A DNA stretch of 59,313 nucleotides from an uncultured Bacteroidales bacterium (GCA_900319865.1 ONQD01000023.1:1-59313); one strand, 5' to 3'. Shown: positions 42,175 through 51,837, counted from the first letter of the stretch. Program-made: numbers and translations. The notes: generated by a model not told the origin, from the letters alone.

Positions 42175-43974
42175 ATGACATTTATAGAGATTTATAAAAG
42201 ATTGCACACTTGGCGATTGCAGCACATCACCGAGGGTACCTATTTATTGCTTTTAAGTGTGATTGTGGGCATTTTCAGCGGTCTTGCGGCTGTACTTTTG
42301 AAGACCGTTGTCCACCTCTCAGGTCAGGCCGTCATGCGATTTGGCGAACGCCTCTCGCTCACAGGCGAAGGCAATGTCCTTATTTTTATCGCACCTCTCA
42401 TCGGCATCCTGCTCACCGTCATCTTCGTCCGCTTCATCATCAAAGGTGACATCGGTCACGGAATACCCAGCGTACTGCTTTCCATTTCACGCCACAACGG
42501 GGCTCTGCCCCCACGCAATATGTACACTTCGCTGGTGGCATCCACACTCACCGTAGCATTTGGTGGAAGTGTCGGACTGGAGGCCCCCATTGCTTCCACA
42601 GGCAGCGCCATAGGCTCCAACATCGGCCGATTCTTCCGCGTAAGCCGACGGGGTGTGAAACTCTTGCTGGGATGTGGAGCAGCCGGGGCCATTGCCGGAA
42701 TCTTCAAAGCACCATTGGCGGGCGTTCTGTTCACTCTGGAAGTACTCATGTTCGACATGACGATGACAACCGCTGTACCCCTTTTGATTTCAGCCCTTTC
42801 CGCCTCCACTGTGGCATACTTCCTTATGGGCAACAAGGTGCAGTTTGCCTTCCACGTTATGGAGGACTTCAGTCTTGGGCAAATCCCCTTCCTCATCGTG
42901 TTGGGAATCTTCTGCGCCCTCTCCTCCGTCTACTTCCTCCGGTGCACCGACCGCGTCGAATCCTGGTTTGCTCAACGCAGAAGCTGGGTCAGCAAATGGA
43001 TTATAGGCGGACTGCTACTCGGACTAATGATATTCCTTTTCCCTCCGCTCTATGGCGAAGGCTACTGGGCTCTGACCGAACTGCTCAACGGTAGCAACGA
43101 CGACCCCCTGTTTGCCAACAGCGTCTTCAACGCATTCCGAGACAACCCTTGGGTGGCATCCATCATCCTGCTGCTGCTCATTCTGCTCAAACCCGTTGCC
43201 ACCGCAACAACCATCGGCAGCGGAGGTGTCGGCGGCACCTTCGGCCCCTCGCTTGTTCTGGGCGGCCTCAGCGGCTTCTTTATCGCCACCGTGAGCAACC
43301 AGTTGGGTTTGCCCCACCAGTCTACAGCCAACTTCGCCCTCGTGGGTATGGCGGCCGTGATGACCGGAGTGATGCACGCACCCTTCATGGGTGTTTTCCT
43401 CATTGCCGAAATCACCGGCGGATACGCACTGATGATACCTCTGCTAATCACTGCCACAGTTACCTATATCTGCGTCCAGCCATTCGAGAAACATTCTATC
43501 TACGCCCGCAAACTGGCCGAAAAAGGCGACCTCATGACCCACAACAAGGACGCCTCAGCTTGGCACCTGATGGACCTCAACAAACTGATAGAAACCAACT
43601 TCGCAACCGTTCACGAAAAAGACACTCTGCGCAATGTGGTCGAGGCCATCAAAAACTCCAAACGCAACCTGTTCCCCGTGCTGGACGATAAAAGGCATTT
43701 CGTCGGCCTGATTGTGATGGACGATATCCGAAAACAGATTTTCGACACAGAACTATACGACAAGGTGTCGGTCAGAGACCTAATGCTAACCTTCGACGAC
43801 AAAGACATTGTGCATACCTCCGACTCGCTGAGCGATGTGGTCAAAAAGTTCCAACTCGGCAACCGATACAACCTCATCGTGGTGGACGAGAATAATGTCT
43901 ATCAAGGTTTCCTCTCACGGGCAAACACCTTCTCTGCCTATCGGCGATTCATCTCACAATCCTCCGAGGAATAA
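42175..43974 (+). CDS. ClC-type chloride channel/antiporter with CBS domains
   Basis: 599 residues. The ClC core (about 20-440) shows the anion-path motifs GHGIP (94-98, for GSGIP), GLEAP in FGGSVGLEAPIAS (for GxEGP; the gating glutamate is kept) and GGTFGPSLVLGG (GxFxP). The C-terminus carries two CBS domains (about 455-590; FPVLDDKRHFVGLIVMDDI and YNLIVVDENNVYQGFLSR), which usually bind adenine nucleotides. Monocistronic. Confidence 0.95.
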   Translation: MTFIEIYKRLHTWRLQHITEGTYLLLLSVIVGIFSGLAAVLLKTVVHLSGQAVMRFGERLSLTGEGNVLIFIAPLIGILLTVIFVRFIIKGDIGHGIPSVLLSISRHNGALPPRNMYTSLVASTLTVAFGGSVGLEAPIASTGSAIGSNIGRFFRVSRRGVKLLLGCGAAGAIAGIFKAPLAGVLFTLEVLMFDMTMTTAVPLLISALSASTVAYFLMGNKVQFAFHVMEDFSLGQIPFLIVLGIFCALSSVYFLRCTDRVESWFAQRRSWVSKWIIGGLLLGLMIFLFPPLYGEGYWALTELLNGSNDDPLFANSVFNAFRDNPWVASIILLLLILLKPVATATTIGSGGVGGTFGPSLVLGGLSGFFIATVSNQLGLPHQSTANFALVGMAAVMTGVMHAPFMGVFLIAEITGGYALMIPLLITATVTYICVQPFEKHSIYARKLAEKGDLMTHNKDASAWHLMDLNKLIETNFATVHEKDTLRNVVEAIKNSKRNLFPVLDDKRHFVGLIVMDDIRKQIFDTELYDKVSVRDLMLTFDDKDIVHTSDSLSDVVKKFQLGNRYNLIVVDENNVYQGFLSRANTFSAYRRFISQSSEE

Positions 43975-44091
43975 ACCGTTCTCCCCAACCGCCTATCTGG
44001 TTCGGTAGCCTGTCGGGGCTCGGTTATTTCATATCCTTTCTCCTCCCATCCCGGCATTATTTACCCGATGGGAGAAGTCAAAGAAGCTTCG

Positions 44092-44144
44092 GTGTAGGTT
44101 CGCTGTAGGTTCGTTGTAGGTTCGCTTGCATAGCGAACCTACAC
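44092..44144. repeat. 11-bp tandem repeats with an inverted copy (CGAACC family)
   Basis: On the minus strand three adjacent 11-mers of the CGAACCTACAC type (44092-44102, 44103-44113, 44114-44124), then a + strand copy CGAACCTACAC (44134-44144). The facing copies form a perfect 11-bp stem, GTAGGTTCGCT / AGCGAACCTAC, with loop TGCAT (44116-44142). Confidence 0.85.
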
Positions 44145-44365
44145 CCCAGCAACCCCCAACCATCACTGATGGATGATTGACCGAAGGGAGAGAGAATTGA
44201 TGTGTCCCGTTGGAGGAAAAATGTCGGAAGAACCTCTTATCAAGAAACTCCTTGTTCTGAAAGGCTCACGCCACAAGTGTGCCAACTCTACAATCCTGCT
44301 CTGAGGCGGGATATCCTTAAACAAAAAGTGATACAAGGCATTGATGGCCTCAAACTAGTTTTTTT

Positions 44366-44396
44366 CTTGTTGTATCATCTTTTTTTCGTATCTTTG
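44366..44396 (+). promoter_or_regulatory. Promoter of the 44476-56204 gene run
   Basis: CTTG (44366-44369), 19-base spacer, TATCTTTG (44389-44396). Confidence 0.6.
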
Positions 44397-44475
44397 CGTA
44401 GTGATATTGTGTGCAAAACACACAACAAATAGTTTATTGTCAAACAAATAGAAATACATAATAATATAAAAGCTA

Positions 44476-45873
44476 ATGAAAATGAAGAAGCTTTTTGCTA
44501 TGATGGCCCTTATGGCTGGATTGTTGCCCGTAATGGTATGCGCCCAAGAGAGCATCACCAAAGACACCCTCCTACGCGCCAACACAGACACCCTCATGAA
44601 GCACATCCGCATTCTCTCCTCCTCCGAATATGAGGGAAGAATGGCCGGTTCGCAAGCTTACCTCGATGCCGCCAACTACTGTGCCAGCGTCCTCTCCTCC
44701 TATGGCATAAAGCCCTATCAGGACGAATGGGGGCAGTACTTTCAAGTTGAGTATAACGAGATTGAGAACTGCAATTTCGACACCTATGTGAACGACAACG
44801 ACACCCGCACCCGCTATGTGTTGGGTCGTGACTATGTGTGCGCCAGCATGACCGGCCGTGGCTACACCAACGCTCCCGCCGTGTTCTGTGGATGGGGCAT
44901 CGACCACAACGCCTTCAACGAGTATGAGAAAGTGGACGTGAAAGGCAAAATAGTGCTATGCCTTTCGGGAGTGCCCGATTTCCTGCCCCACAAGGTGACC
45001 CAGAAGTATGCCACCATGCGCGACAAAATGGAAGTGGCACGCAAACACGGAGCAGTGGGTCTGGTCTGCATCAATATGTCCGAGACCTGCCTCCCATACG
45101 AGGTGCAACATCAAGCATTCTGCGGCAACGGCAACTACTATCCCACCTTCCCCATCGTCCAACCCACCCGTGTGATGGGTGCCGACCTGCTGGCCGATGA
45201 GCAGATGACACTCGACTCGGTAGTCAATGCACTGAAGACCCTCCTCACCCCCCAGTCTTTCCATTTGCGCAAAAACTTTGAAATCAACATTAACGCAAAA
45301 TACCACCCCACTGCCACAACCGCCAATGTGATAGGTTATTTGCCCGGCAGGGACGACAAGATGAGAAATGAAATCATCGTGGTGGGCGCCCACCTCGACC
45401 ATGTGGGTGTGCAGGGTAGCACCTGCCTCTTCCCCGGTGCCAACGACAATGCCAGCGGAGTGGCCGCAGTACTCGAAACAGCACGACTCCTCACCACATA
45501 CGCCCCAAACGAGATTGAATACAACAAACGCTCCATCATTTTCGTCCTCTTTTCGGGCGGTGAATTGGAGGAATTGGGATCCCGTATCTTTGTCTCCAAC
45601 TTCCCGAAACTGCGCAATGTAGAATGCTTCATCAACCACACTGCTCCCCGTGGTGATGCAGCTGCTTTCGCCCAAATTGGCATCCCCTCGCTGGTGTTCA
45701 CCGGCAATATGGAAACGCCCAATGACCATGTGCCCAGCGATATTTCTGAGAACATTGACCGCGAGATACTGACCCTCAACGCCAGCCTTATGGCCGAAGT
45801 GATTTATGAACTTTCGCTCGGCGACTACCAAGGACGCTCCCTGCGTTCAAAACGTTTTAAATTCAGCGAATAA
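44476..45873 (+). CDS. M28-family peptidase homologue with substituted active-site residues
   Basis: 465 residues with a signal peptide (about 1-24, ending VMVCAQ). A PA-like insert (about 120-250) precedes the M28 zinc domain. VVGAHLDHVG and GANDNASGVAAVLE keep the first histidine and bridging aspartate. Where relatives have a GEE-x-G motif (general base and zinc ligand), this protein reads LFSGGELEELGS, so the general-base glutamate is glycine. The C-terminal YHTPxD-type histidine reads METPNDH, and the NxD segment reads FINHTAP. The aminopeptidase fold is likely; activity is doubtful. First gene of a long run. Confidence 0.8.
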   Translation: MKMKKLFAMMALMAGLLPVMVCAQESITKDTLLRANTDTLMKHIRILSSSEYEGRMAGSQAYLDAANYCASVLSSYGIKPYQDEWGQYFQVEYNEIENCNFDTYVNDNDTRTRYVLGRDYVCASMTGRGYTNAPAVFCGWGIDHNAFNEYEKVDVKGKIVLCLSGVPDFLPHKVTQKYATMRDKMEVARKHGAVGLVCINMSETCLPYEVQHQAFCGNGNYYPTFPIVQPTRVMGADLLADEQMTLDSVVNALKTLLTPQSFHLRKNFEININAKYHPTATTANVIGYLPGRDDKMRNEIIVVGAHLDHVGVQGSTCLFPGANDNASGVAAVLETARLLTTYAPNEIEYNKRSIIFVLFSGGELEELGSRIFVSNFPKLRNVECFINHTAPRGDAAAFAQIGIPSLVFTGNMETPNDHVPSDISENIDREILTLNASLMAEVIYELSLGDYQGRSLRSKRFKFSE

Positions 45874-45910
45874 CAACCCATATACTTAACTCTTCGCCAA
45901 GTCTAACAAA

Positions 45911-48394
45911 ATGCTAACATTGTTCAAAAAAGAACTTGCCAGTTTCTTCTCTTCCCTCATCGGATATCTCACCATTATTGTGTTCCTGGTTCTTACAGGA
46001 CTGATGTTGTGGGTATTCAAATCCGACTTTAACATCCTGGACTACGGCTATGCCGGCATCGATGGTCTTTTCGTCATTGGTCCCTTCCTCTATCTCTTCC
46101 TCATCCCTGCCATCACCATGCGCATGTTTGCCGAGGAGAAGAAGAATGGCACGATGGAACTTCTCCTCACCAAGCCGCTGAGCGAAATGAAACTGATTTG
46201 GGCCAAATTCCTGGCCGGTTTCACACTCGTATTCATCTCCCTGCTGCCAACTCTGGTTTGCTATTTCAGCGTCTTCGCATTGGGTGACCCTGTAGGCAAT
46301 ATTGACACCGGCAGCGTCATCGGCTCCTATATCGGGCTATTGCTTCTGGGTGCCGCCTTTGTTGCCATAGGCCTCTTTGCCAGCGCCATTACAAACAACC
46401 AGATTGTTGCATTCATCCTCGCCGCCCTCATGTGTGCATTCATGCAACTGGGGTTCGAGGCCATCTACCGCATGGGATTCCTCGGCAACGCGGACCTCTT
46501 TGTGCGCTCGCTTGGCATGAGCTACCACTACGACTCCATCAGCCGGGGCGTGGTCGACAGCCGTGACGTAATCTACTTCGCCAGCATCATCGCCATATTC
46601 ATGATGGCCACCCGCATCGTTCTGCAAAGCCGCAAATGGCATGGATGGCGCAACAAGAAAGACCTCCGCCGCAACCACTGGATTGAATTGGCCGCCGGTG
46701 TTCTGATTGTCATATTCGTCAATGTTATCGGCTACTATGTCTTCTGCCGCCTCGACCTCACCGCCGAAAAGCGGTACACCCTATCCAAGTCGACCAAGAG
46801 CCTGCTCAAAAAAATCGATGAGCCCGTACTCTACCGCGTCTATCTGGAAGGCGAATTCCCAGCCGATTTCAAGCGTCTCCAGAACGAAACGAAGGAGATG
46901 TTGAACCAGTTCAGGGCATACAACAAAAATATCCAATACGAATTTGTCAATCCCAATAACTTTGACGACCCACAAGAACGGCAGGTTTTTTACCAAAAAC
47001 TGGCTCAGAAAGGCATACAACCTACACAAATCCAGGTAAACACCCCCAACGGGGTTACTTCCCAGGTATTGATTCCCGCCGCCGATGTAATCTACAAAGG
47101 GAGCGAGACCTCTATCCAACTGCTTCAAAGTCAGAAATACGTTGACCAAGCCCAACTGCTCAACAACTCGGTCCAGAGCCTTGAATATGTTCTCTCCAAT
47201 GCCATCCGTGCCCTTTCCCGCACACAGAAACCCATGGTGGCTTTCATGAGGGGACACGGTGAGTTGCCTCTACCCAACATGTCCGACATCATCGGGACCC
47301 TCTACGAATACTACAACCTCGACACCGCCGTGTTGAACGAGAATATCAACTCGTTGACCACACGGTCGCTCAATCCCAAAGACTCCACATACCACTTCCA
47401 CAACAAATACGACCTCATCATTATTGCCAAGCCCACTCGCATGTTCAGTGAGCGCGACCTTTATATTCTTGACCAATATGTGATGTATGGCGGCAAACTG
47501 TTGTGGCTTGTCGACCCCCTCGATGCTGACCTCGACTCACTTCAGAATGCCGGCCAGACTGTTGCCACCCGGTTCAACCTCAACCTCGACGAACTACTCT
47601 TCACTTATGGTGTCCGCATCAATCCGGACCTGGTAATGGATATCCGCTGCCGACCCATACCCATGAAAGTGGGCATGGTGGGCGACCAACCTCAAATCCA
47701 ATTCCAACCTTGGATGTATTTCCCGGAAATTGTACCCCTCTCTCCCCATCCCATCGTACGTAACCTTGACCTTATCAAAACCGACTTTGTCAGCAGCATG
47801 GACCCCATCGACAACGGGGTGGACAAAACCGTCCTGCTGGCCACATCCGAGTTTTCGCGCGTCAAGAACGCCCCAGCCATCTACGACCTCAACGAGGCCA
47901 AGGTCGAGCCCGACCGTAGACTTTTCAACCGCAAGCAAATCCCTATCGCCATTCTGCTTGAAGGCAACTTCAAGTCGCTGTTCCGCAACCGACTCACTCC
48001 CGACTTCATGGACATCCCCCAAATGGGCTACCGTGAGGTCAGCGACAGCACTCGCATGATTGTCTTCTCCGACGGCGACATCATCAAAAACCGCTTCAAC
48101 TACCAAGATGGCATGGGCTATCCTCTAGGCTACGACTTCTATACCGAAACCATGTATGCCAACAAGGAATTGCTGCTCAACTGCATCGATTATCTTGTGG
48201 GCGACGAAGGCTCTATTGCCAGCCGCTCGCGCGATATCAAGATACGCAAACTTAATGTCATGAAGATGAAAGAGGACCGCCTGGGCTATCAATTACTCAA
48301 CATCCTGCTTCCCTCTGGCATTATCATTATCGCCGGCATTGTCATCGTTATCCTTCGCCGTCGAAAATACCGCAAACACATTGCTCAACAATAG
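45911..48394 (+). CDS. GldF-GldG fusion: ABC permease joined to substrate-binding-like protein
   Basis: 827 residues. Residues about 1-240 are an ABC-2 permease with six membrane spans (MLTLFKKELASFFSSLIGYL, FAEEKKNGTMELLLTKPLSE, typical of GldF). A span near 255-275 (ELAAGVLIVIFVNVIGYYVF) then leads into a GldG/IFT52-like periplasmic region: LTAEKRYTLSKSTKSLL, PNNFDD, FMRGHGELPLP, DLIIIAKP and a C-terminal span (about 800-820). These are normally two proteins, GldF and GldG, which work with ATPase GldA. No ATPase is nearby. In non-gliding Bacteroidota the role of such proteins is unknown. Confidence 0.88.
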   Translation: MLTLFKKELASFFSSLIGYLTIIVFLVLTGLMLWVFKSDFNILDYGYAGIDGLFVIGPFLYLFLIPAITMRMFAEEKKNGTMELLLTKPLSEMKLIWAKFLAGFTLVFISLLPTLVCYFSVFALGDPVGNIDTGSVIGSYIGLLLLGAAFVAIGLFASAITNNQIVAFILAALMCAFMQLGFEAIYRMGFLGNADLFVRSLGMSYHYDSISRGVVDSRDVIYFASIIAIFMMATRIVLQSRKWHGWRNKKDLRRNHWIELAAGVLIVIFVNVIGYYVFCRLDLTAEKRYTLSKSTKSLLKKIDEPVLYRVYLEGEFPADFKRLQNETKEMLNQFRAYNKNIQYEFVNPNNFDDPQERQVFYQKLAQKGIQPTQIQVNTPNGVTSQVLIPAADVIYKGSETSIQLLQSQKYVDQAQLLNNSVQSLEYVLSNAIRALSRTQKPMVAFMRGHGELPLPNMSDIIGTLYEYYNLDTAVLNENINSLTTRSLNPKDSTYHFHNKYDLIIIAKPTRMFSERDLYILDQYVMYGGKLLWLVDPLDADLDSLQNAGQTVATRFNLNLDELLFTYGVRINPDLVMDIRCRPIPMKVGMVGDQPQIQFQPWMYFPEIVPLSPHPIVRNLDLIKTDFVSSMDPIDNGVDKTVLLATSEFSRVKNAPAIYDLNEAKVEPDRRLFNRKQIPIAILLEGNFKSLFRNRLTPDFMDIPQMGYREVSDSTRMIVFSDGDIIKNRFNYQDGMGYPLGYDFYTETMYANKELLLNCIDYLVGDEGSIASRSRDIKIRKLNVMKMKEDRLGYQLLNILLPSGIIIIAGIVIVILRRRKYRKHIAQQ

Positions 48395-48441
48395 AATATA
48401 CACAAACAGACAACATAGAATCATCAAACAACGCACACTGA

Positions 48442-49554
48442 ATGAAAAAGAAAAAAAATCTCATCATACTCCTGGCCGTCATCCTTATCGGCCTCATCGC
48501 TTTCTTCATCGCCAAAGGGGGCTCCCGTGATGCAACCTTCGACCAAGACTTCCACATAGAAGACGTCAACTCTATCACCAAGGTTTTCATGGCCGACAAA
48601 CAGGACAACAACGTCCTTCTTCAGCGTGTCGCCGACAGCACTCACGACACCATGTGGACTGTCAACGGCTCTTTCCCCGCCAACCAACACATGGTCGACC
48701 TCCTTCTCGAAACCCTTCACGACATGCGCATTCGGCAGCAGGTAAACAAGAATGCTGTACCTCAAACTATCAAATTGCTCTCAGCTCGCGCAATCAAAGT
48801 CGAAGTGTATCAACGGCGCTACTTCATCAACTGGTTCAACGGCAAATTCCGCCTCTTCCCGCATGAGAAACTAACCGTCACCTATTATGTCGGACACGAA
48901 ACCCAGGACATGATGGCCTGCCACATGTTCCGCAAAGGCGACAAAGTGCCCTACATCATCCACATACCCGGCTTCCGCGGCTACCTCACCCCTCGCTTCA
49001 ACACCGACCCCTATGCCTGGCGCAGCCACAACATCGTCCACTGGGATATCCATCACCTCCAAAGTGTTGAACTGGACATCCCCTCTACTCCCGAAGAGTC
49101 GTTCGCCGTTCGCCGTCAGGGTGATGGATTTATCTTCGAACTCACCCAGAACCATACTATTGTAAACACTTTCGACACTGCCCGCGTGGCTCAGATGCTC
49201 TCCTGCTTCGCCAATCTCAACTTCGACGAGTTTGCCGCGCTTGTGCCCAACAGCAATATGGACACATCCTTCAACTCCTCTCCGCGCACCATTCTCCGTA
49301 TCACCAACACAGACGGCGTCACCCGCGAAGTGAAGACCTACCTCAAATACATCAATCCCGATGACACTCTCGCTATGCCCGACACCGGCCTCTACCAGAT
49401 GTTCGACCTCAACCGACTCTACGCCATTATCGACAACAAGGATAGCGTCCTCATCCAATACTATGTCTTCGACAACATCCTCCAACCGGCTTCCTACTTT
49501 ATCGGAACAGCCAATCCTTCCTCCCACATCGCCATCGCTGCTAAAAAGGATTAA
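48442..49554 (+). CDS. DUF4340-like single-span protein
   Basis: 370 residues. One membrane span at about 6-24 (LIILLAVILIGLIAFFIA), then a beta-rich periplasmic part: FHIEDVNSITKVFMADKQ, then WTVNGSFPANQHMVDLLLETLHDMRI. This layout matches DUF4340-type proteins commonly encoded after GldG-like genes. It follows the fusion gene by 47 bases and probably works with it. No catalytic motif seen. Confidence 0.7.
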   Translation: MKKKKNLIILLAVILIGLIAFFIAKGGSRDATFDQDFHIEDVNSITKVFMADKQDNNVLLQRVADSTHDTMWTVNGSFPANQHMVDLLLETLHDMRIRQQVNKNAVPQTIKLLSARAIKVEVYQRRYFINWFNGKFRLFPHEKLTVTYYVGHETQDMMACHMFRKGDKVPYIIHIPGFRGYLTPRFNTDPYAWRSHNIVHWDIHHLQSVELDIPSTPEESFAVRRQGDGFIFELTQNHTIVNTFDTARVAQMLSCFANLNFDEFAALVPNSNMDTSFNSSPRTILRITNTDGVTREVKTYLKYINPDDTLAMPDTGLYQMFDLNRLYAIIDNKDSVLIQYYVFDNILQPASYFIGTANPSSHIAIAAKKD

Positions 49555-49569
49555 TATACAATAAAGACT

Positions 49570-50331
49570 ATGCCCCCCCTCATACTCATCACCAACGACG
49601 ACGGATACCAATCGCGCGGACTGCACCAACTGGTTGCCATTGCCAGCGAGCTGGGCGAAGTGGTCGTGATGGCTCCTGAGCACAATTCTTCGGGGCTTAG
49701 CACCTCTATCACATGCACCCGCCCCATGCGCGTGCACTCTACCAAAGGACCCTCCGGTATCGAATATCACTACTGCGACGGCACTCCCGCCGACTGTGTC
49801 AAAATGGGCATCGAGTATTTCTGCCCACGACCCCCCGACCTCGTTCTCTCGGGCATAAACTATGGCAGCAACGCTTCTATCAACATTGCCTATAGCGGCA
49901 CTATGGGCGCAGTGCTCGAAGCCTGCCTCGATGGCTGCCAATCCATCGGGTTCTCCCTACTCAACCACAGCCCCGAGGCCGATTTCGAAGCAGCCTCATC
50001 ATTCATCCGCCACATCATCGACTCCGTTCTGCATCATCCACTGCCCGACTACACCGCACTCAATGTCAATATCCCCCGCCTCGATGCCTCTCAAATCAAA
50101 GGCATCCGTGTCTGCCGACAGGCTCGAGCCTCTTGGGTCGACAGTCTCGAAAAACGAATCGACCCCATCGGCCGCCCCTACTGGTGGATGACGGGTAAGT
50201 TTGTTTGCGATAACCCCGGCGAGGACTCCGACGAATACGCTTTGGCCAACGGCTACATCTCTGTCGTACCCGTAAGCCCCGACTTCACCAACCACTCCGC
50301 AATCAACATTCTCAAACACCTCGAATCATGA
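49570..50331 (+). CDS. surE: 5'/3'-nucleotidase SurE
   Basis: 253 residues; metal-dependent nucleoside monophosphatase involved in survival and RNA turnover. The signature LITNDDGYQSRGL contains metal ligands Asp10 and Asp11; Ser40 lies in APEHNSSGLS and the asparagine in LSGINYGSNAS. Length and ends fit the family. The gene sits 15 bases after the preceding one and overlaps the next by four bases (ATGA). The surE-lpxB neighbourhood is usual in Bacteroidota. Confidence 0.97.
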   Translation: MPPLILITNDDGYQSRGLHQLVAIASELGEVVVMAPEHNSSGLSTSITCTRPMRVHSTKGPSGIEYHYCDGTPADCVKMGIEYFCPRPPDLVLSGINYGSNASINIAYSGTMGAVLEACLDGCQSIGFSLLNHSPEADFEAASSFIRHIIDSVLHHPLPDYTALNVNIPRLDASQIKGIRVCRQARASWVDSLEKRIDPIGRPYWWMTGKFVCDNPGEDSDEYALANGYISVVPVSPDFTNHSAINILKHLES

Positions 50332-50618
50332 AGAAATTGCTCAATACTGACAGCTATCTGGTGGGCGCAATCGCCACCCTGGTGTCCGAATTGCTCTGCG
50401 CCGGACTTCTCTGGATAGTTCTTCTGGCCACCGGTACTCCCCTTGCCGACCACGTGCGCTGGTTTGTCATTGCCTTTGTCCCTCCCGTTCTGCTTCTTCG
50501 CTACTATGCCAAGGAGAAAGCCTATCCTGCCACCCTCCGTGCCACAATCACCACCTTTTTCATCACAATCGTGATATTCATGTGGTTCTTGATTAAATAC
50601 AAGCACGTCACCTTCTGA
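50328..50618 (+). CDS. Small membrane protein, function unknown
   Basis: 96 residues with about three membrane spans (AIATLVSELLCAGLLWIVLL, VRWFVIAFVPPVLLLRYYA, ATITTFFITIVIFMWFLI). The start overlaps the surE stop (ATGA), so it is translationally coupled to surE. No known family is recognised; it may help in membrane or lipid A-related functions, judging only from its place between surE and lpxB. Confidence 0.7.
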   Translation: MKKLLNTDSYLVGAIATLVSELLCAGLLWIVLLATGTPLADHVRWFVIAFVPPVLLLRYYAKEKAYPATLRATITTFFITIVIFMWFLIKYKHVTF

Positions 50619-50689
50619 CCCCATCATTGTTGCCTGGATTCAACCCACTCCTGCAACTCTACTAACGACATACCTGTAATCTGCAAATT

Positions 50690-51829
50690 ATGAGATACTA
50701 CATCATAGCTGGCGAAGCCTCTGGCGACCTTCATGGAGCCAACCTCATGCGTGCCCTCCTGCGCAAAGACCCCGATGCCCAATTCCGTTTCTGGGGTGGT
50801 GATTCCATGCGGGAAGTGGCTGGTGAGCCTGTTCGCCATATAAGGGATCTCGCTATTATGGGTTTTGTCGAAGTTATGCTCCATCTACGCACTGTCTTGG
50901 GCAACATCCGTCTATGCAAACAGGACATCCTCCAGTATCGTCCCGACGCCATTGTCTTCATCGACTACCCCGGTTTTAATCTCCGCATTGCAAAGTTTAC
51001 CCACAAACACGGCTTCAAAAACATCCACTATATCTCCCCTCAACTCTGGGCCTGGAAGAAAGGGCGCATCAAAACCATGCGACGCGACCTCGACTGCCTC
51101 TGCTATATCCTACCGTTCGAACAGGACTTCTACGCCCACAATCATTTCCCCCAGGCCGTTTACGTGGGCCATCCTCTTCTCGATGCTGTTAGTCAATACC
51201 GGCAACACGCCTCAGAAAACAGCCCTATCGGTACCCACTCGCGCCCCATTATTGCCGTTCTCCCCGGCAGCCGTAAACAGGAGCTGAAACGGGTTTTCCC
51301 ACTCATGCTCCGCATTGCTGACGCCCATCCCGAATACGATTTCGTTGTGGCAGGCATGTCTCTGCTTGGCGAGAAACACTACCAACCGTTCATCGCCTCC
51401 CACTCAAATGTATCCGTTGTCTACGACCAAACCTACACCCTGCTTTCCTGTTCCTACGCCGCGCTTGTCTGTTCCGGCACCGCCACCCTCGAAACCGCCC
51501 TGTTCAACGTGCCGCAGGTGGTATGCTACAAAGCCAACCCCATCTCTGTGGCCATAGCCCGCCAGCTTGTAAGCAGCCGCATCAAATACATCTCACTGGT
51601 CAACCTCATTCTCGATGCCCCACTGGTCACCGAACTCATTCAGCAGGATCTTAACTTCGACCGTCTCAATCACGAGTTTGCCCTCATCACCGTCAATGCG
51701 TACAACCGTCAACGTATTGCCCAAGGCTACTCGCAACTCTATTCCATATTGGGCAACGCCGGTGCCTCAGACCACACCGCCGATGCCATTATCTCCACCA
51801 TCAAACAAAACCCCTTCCAACACAATTAA
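50690..51829 (+). CDS. lpxB: Lipid-A-disaccharide synthase
   Basis: 379 residues; joins UDP-diacylglucosamine and lipid X in lipid A synthesis at the inner-membrane face. Motifs: YYIIAGEASGDLHGANLM at the N-terminus, IVFIDYPGFNLRIAKF, HYISPQLWAWKKGR, VGHPLLD and VCSGTATLETALFNVPQVVCYK. Length fits. It lies 71 bases after the small membrane protein and eight bases before the SpoIID-like gene. Confidence 0.97.
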   Translation: MRYYIIAGEASGDLHGANLMRALLRKDPDAQFRFWGGDSMREVAGEPVRHIRDLAIMGFVEVMLHLRTVLGNIRLCKQDILQYRPDAIVFIDYPGFNLRIAKFTHKHGFKNIHYISPQLWAWKKGRIKTMRRDLDCLCYILPFEQDFYAHNHFPQAVYVGHPLLDAVSQYRQHASENSPIGTHSRPIIAVLPGSRKQELKRVFPLMLRIADAHPEYDFVVAGMSLLGEKHYQPFIASHSNVSVVYDQTYTLLSCSYAALVCSGTATLETALFNVPQVVCYKANPISVAIARQLVSSRIKYISLVNLILDAPLVTELIQQDLNFDRLNHEFALITVNAYNRQRIAQGYSQLYSILGNAGASDHTADAIISTIKQNPFQHN

Positions 51830-51837
51830 CCCGCACC

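Larger units (their letters stand above)
43975..44475. other. Intergenic region with repeat-built hairpin
   Basis: About 500 bases. Contains an imperfect inverted repeat (44037-44078), the 11-bp repeat block (44092-44144) and the promoter at 44389. A 76-codon frame at 44202 spans the promoter region and is not credible. Confidence 0.5.

Noticed and set aside
44202-44432. 76-codon + frame
   Set aside because: Runs through the promoter at 44366-44396 and has no family features.
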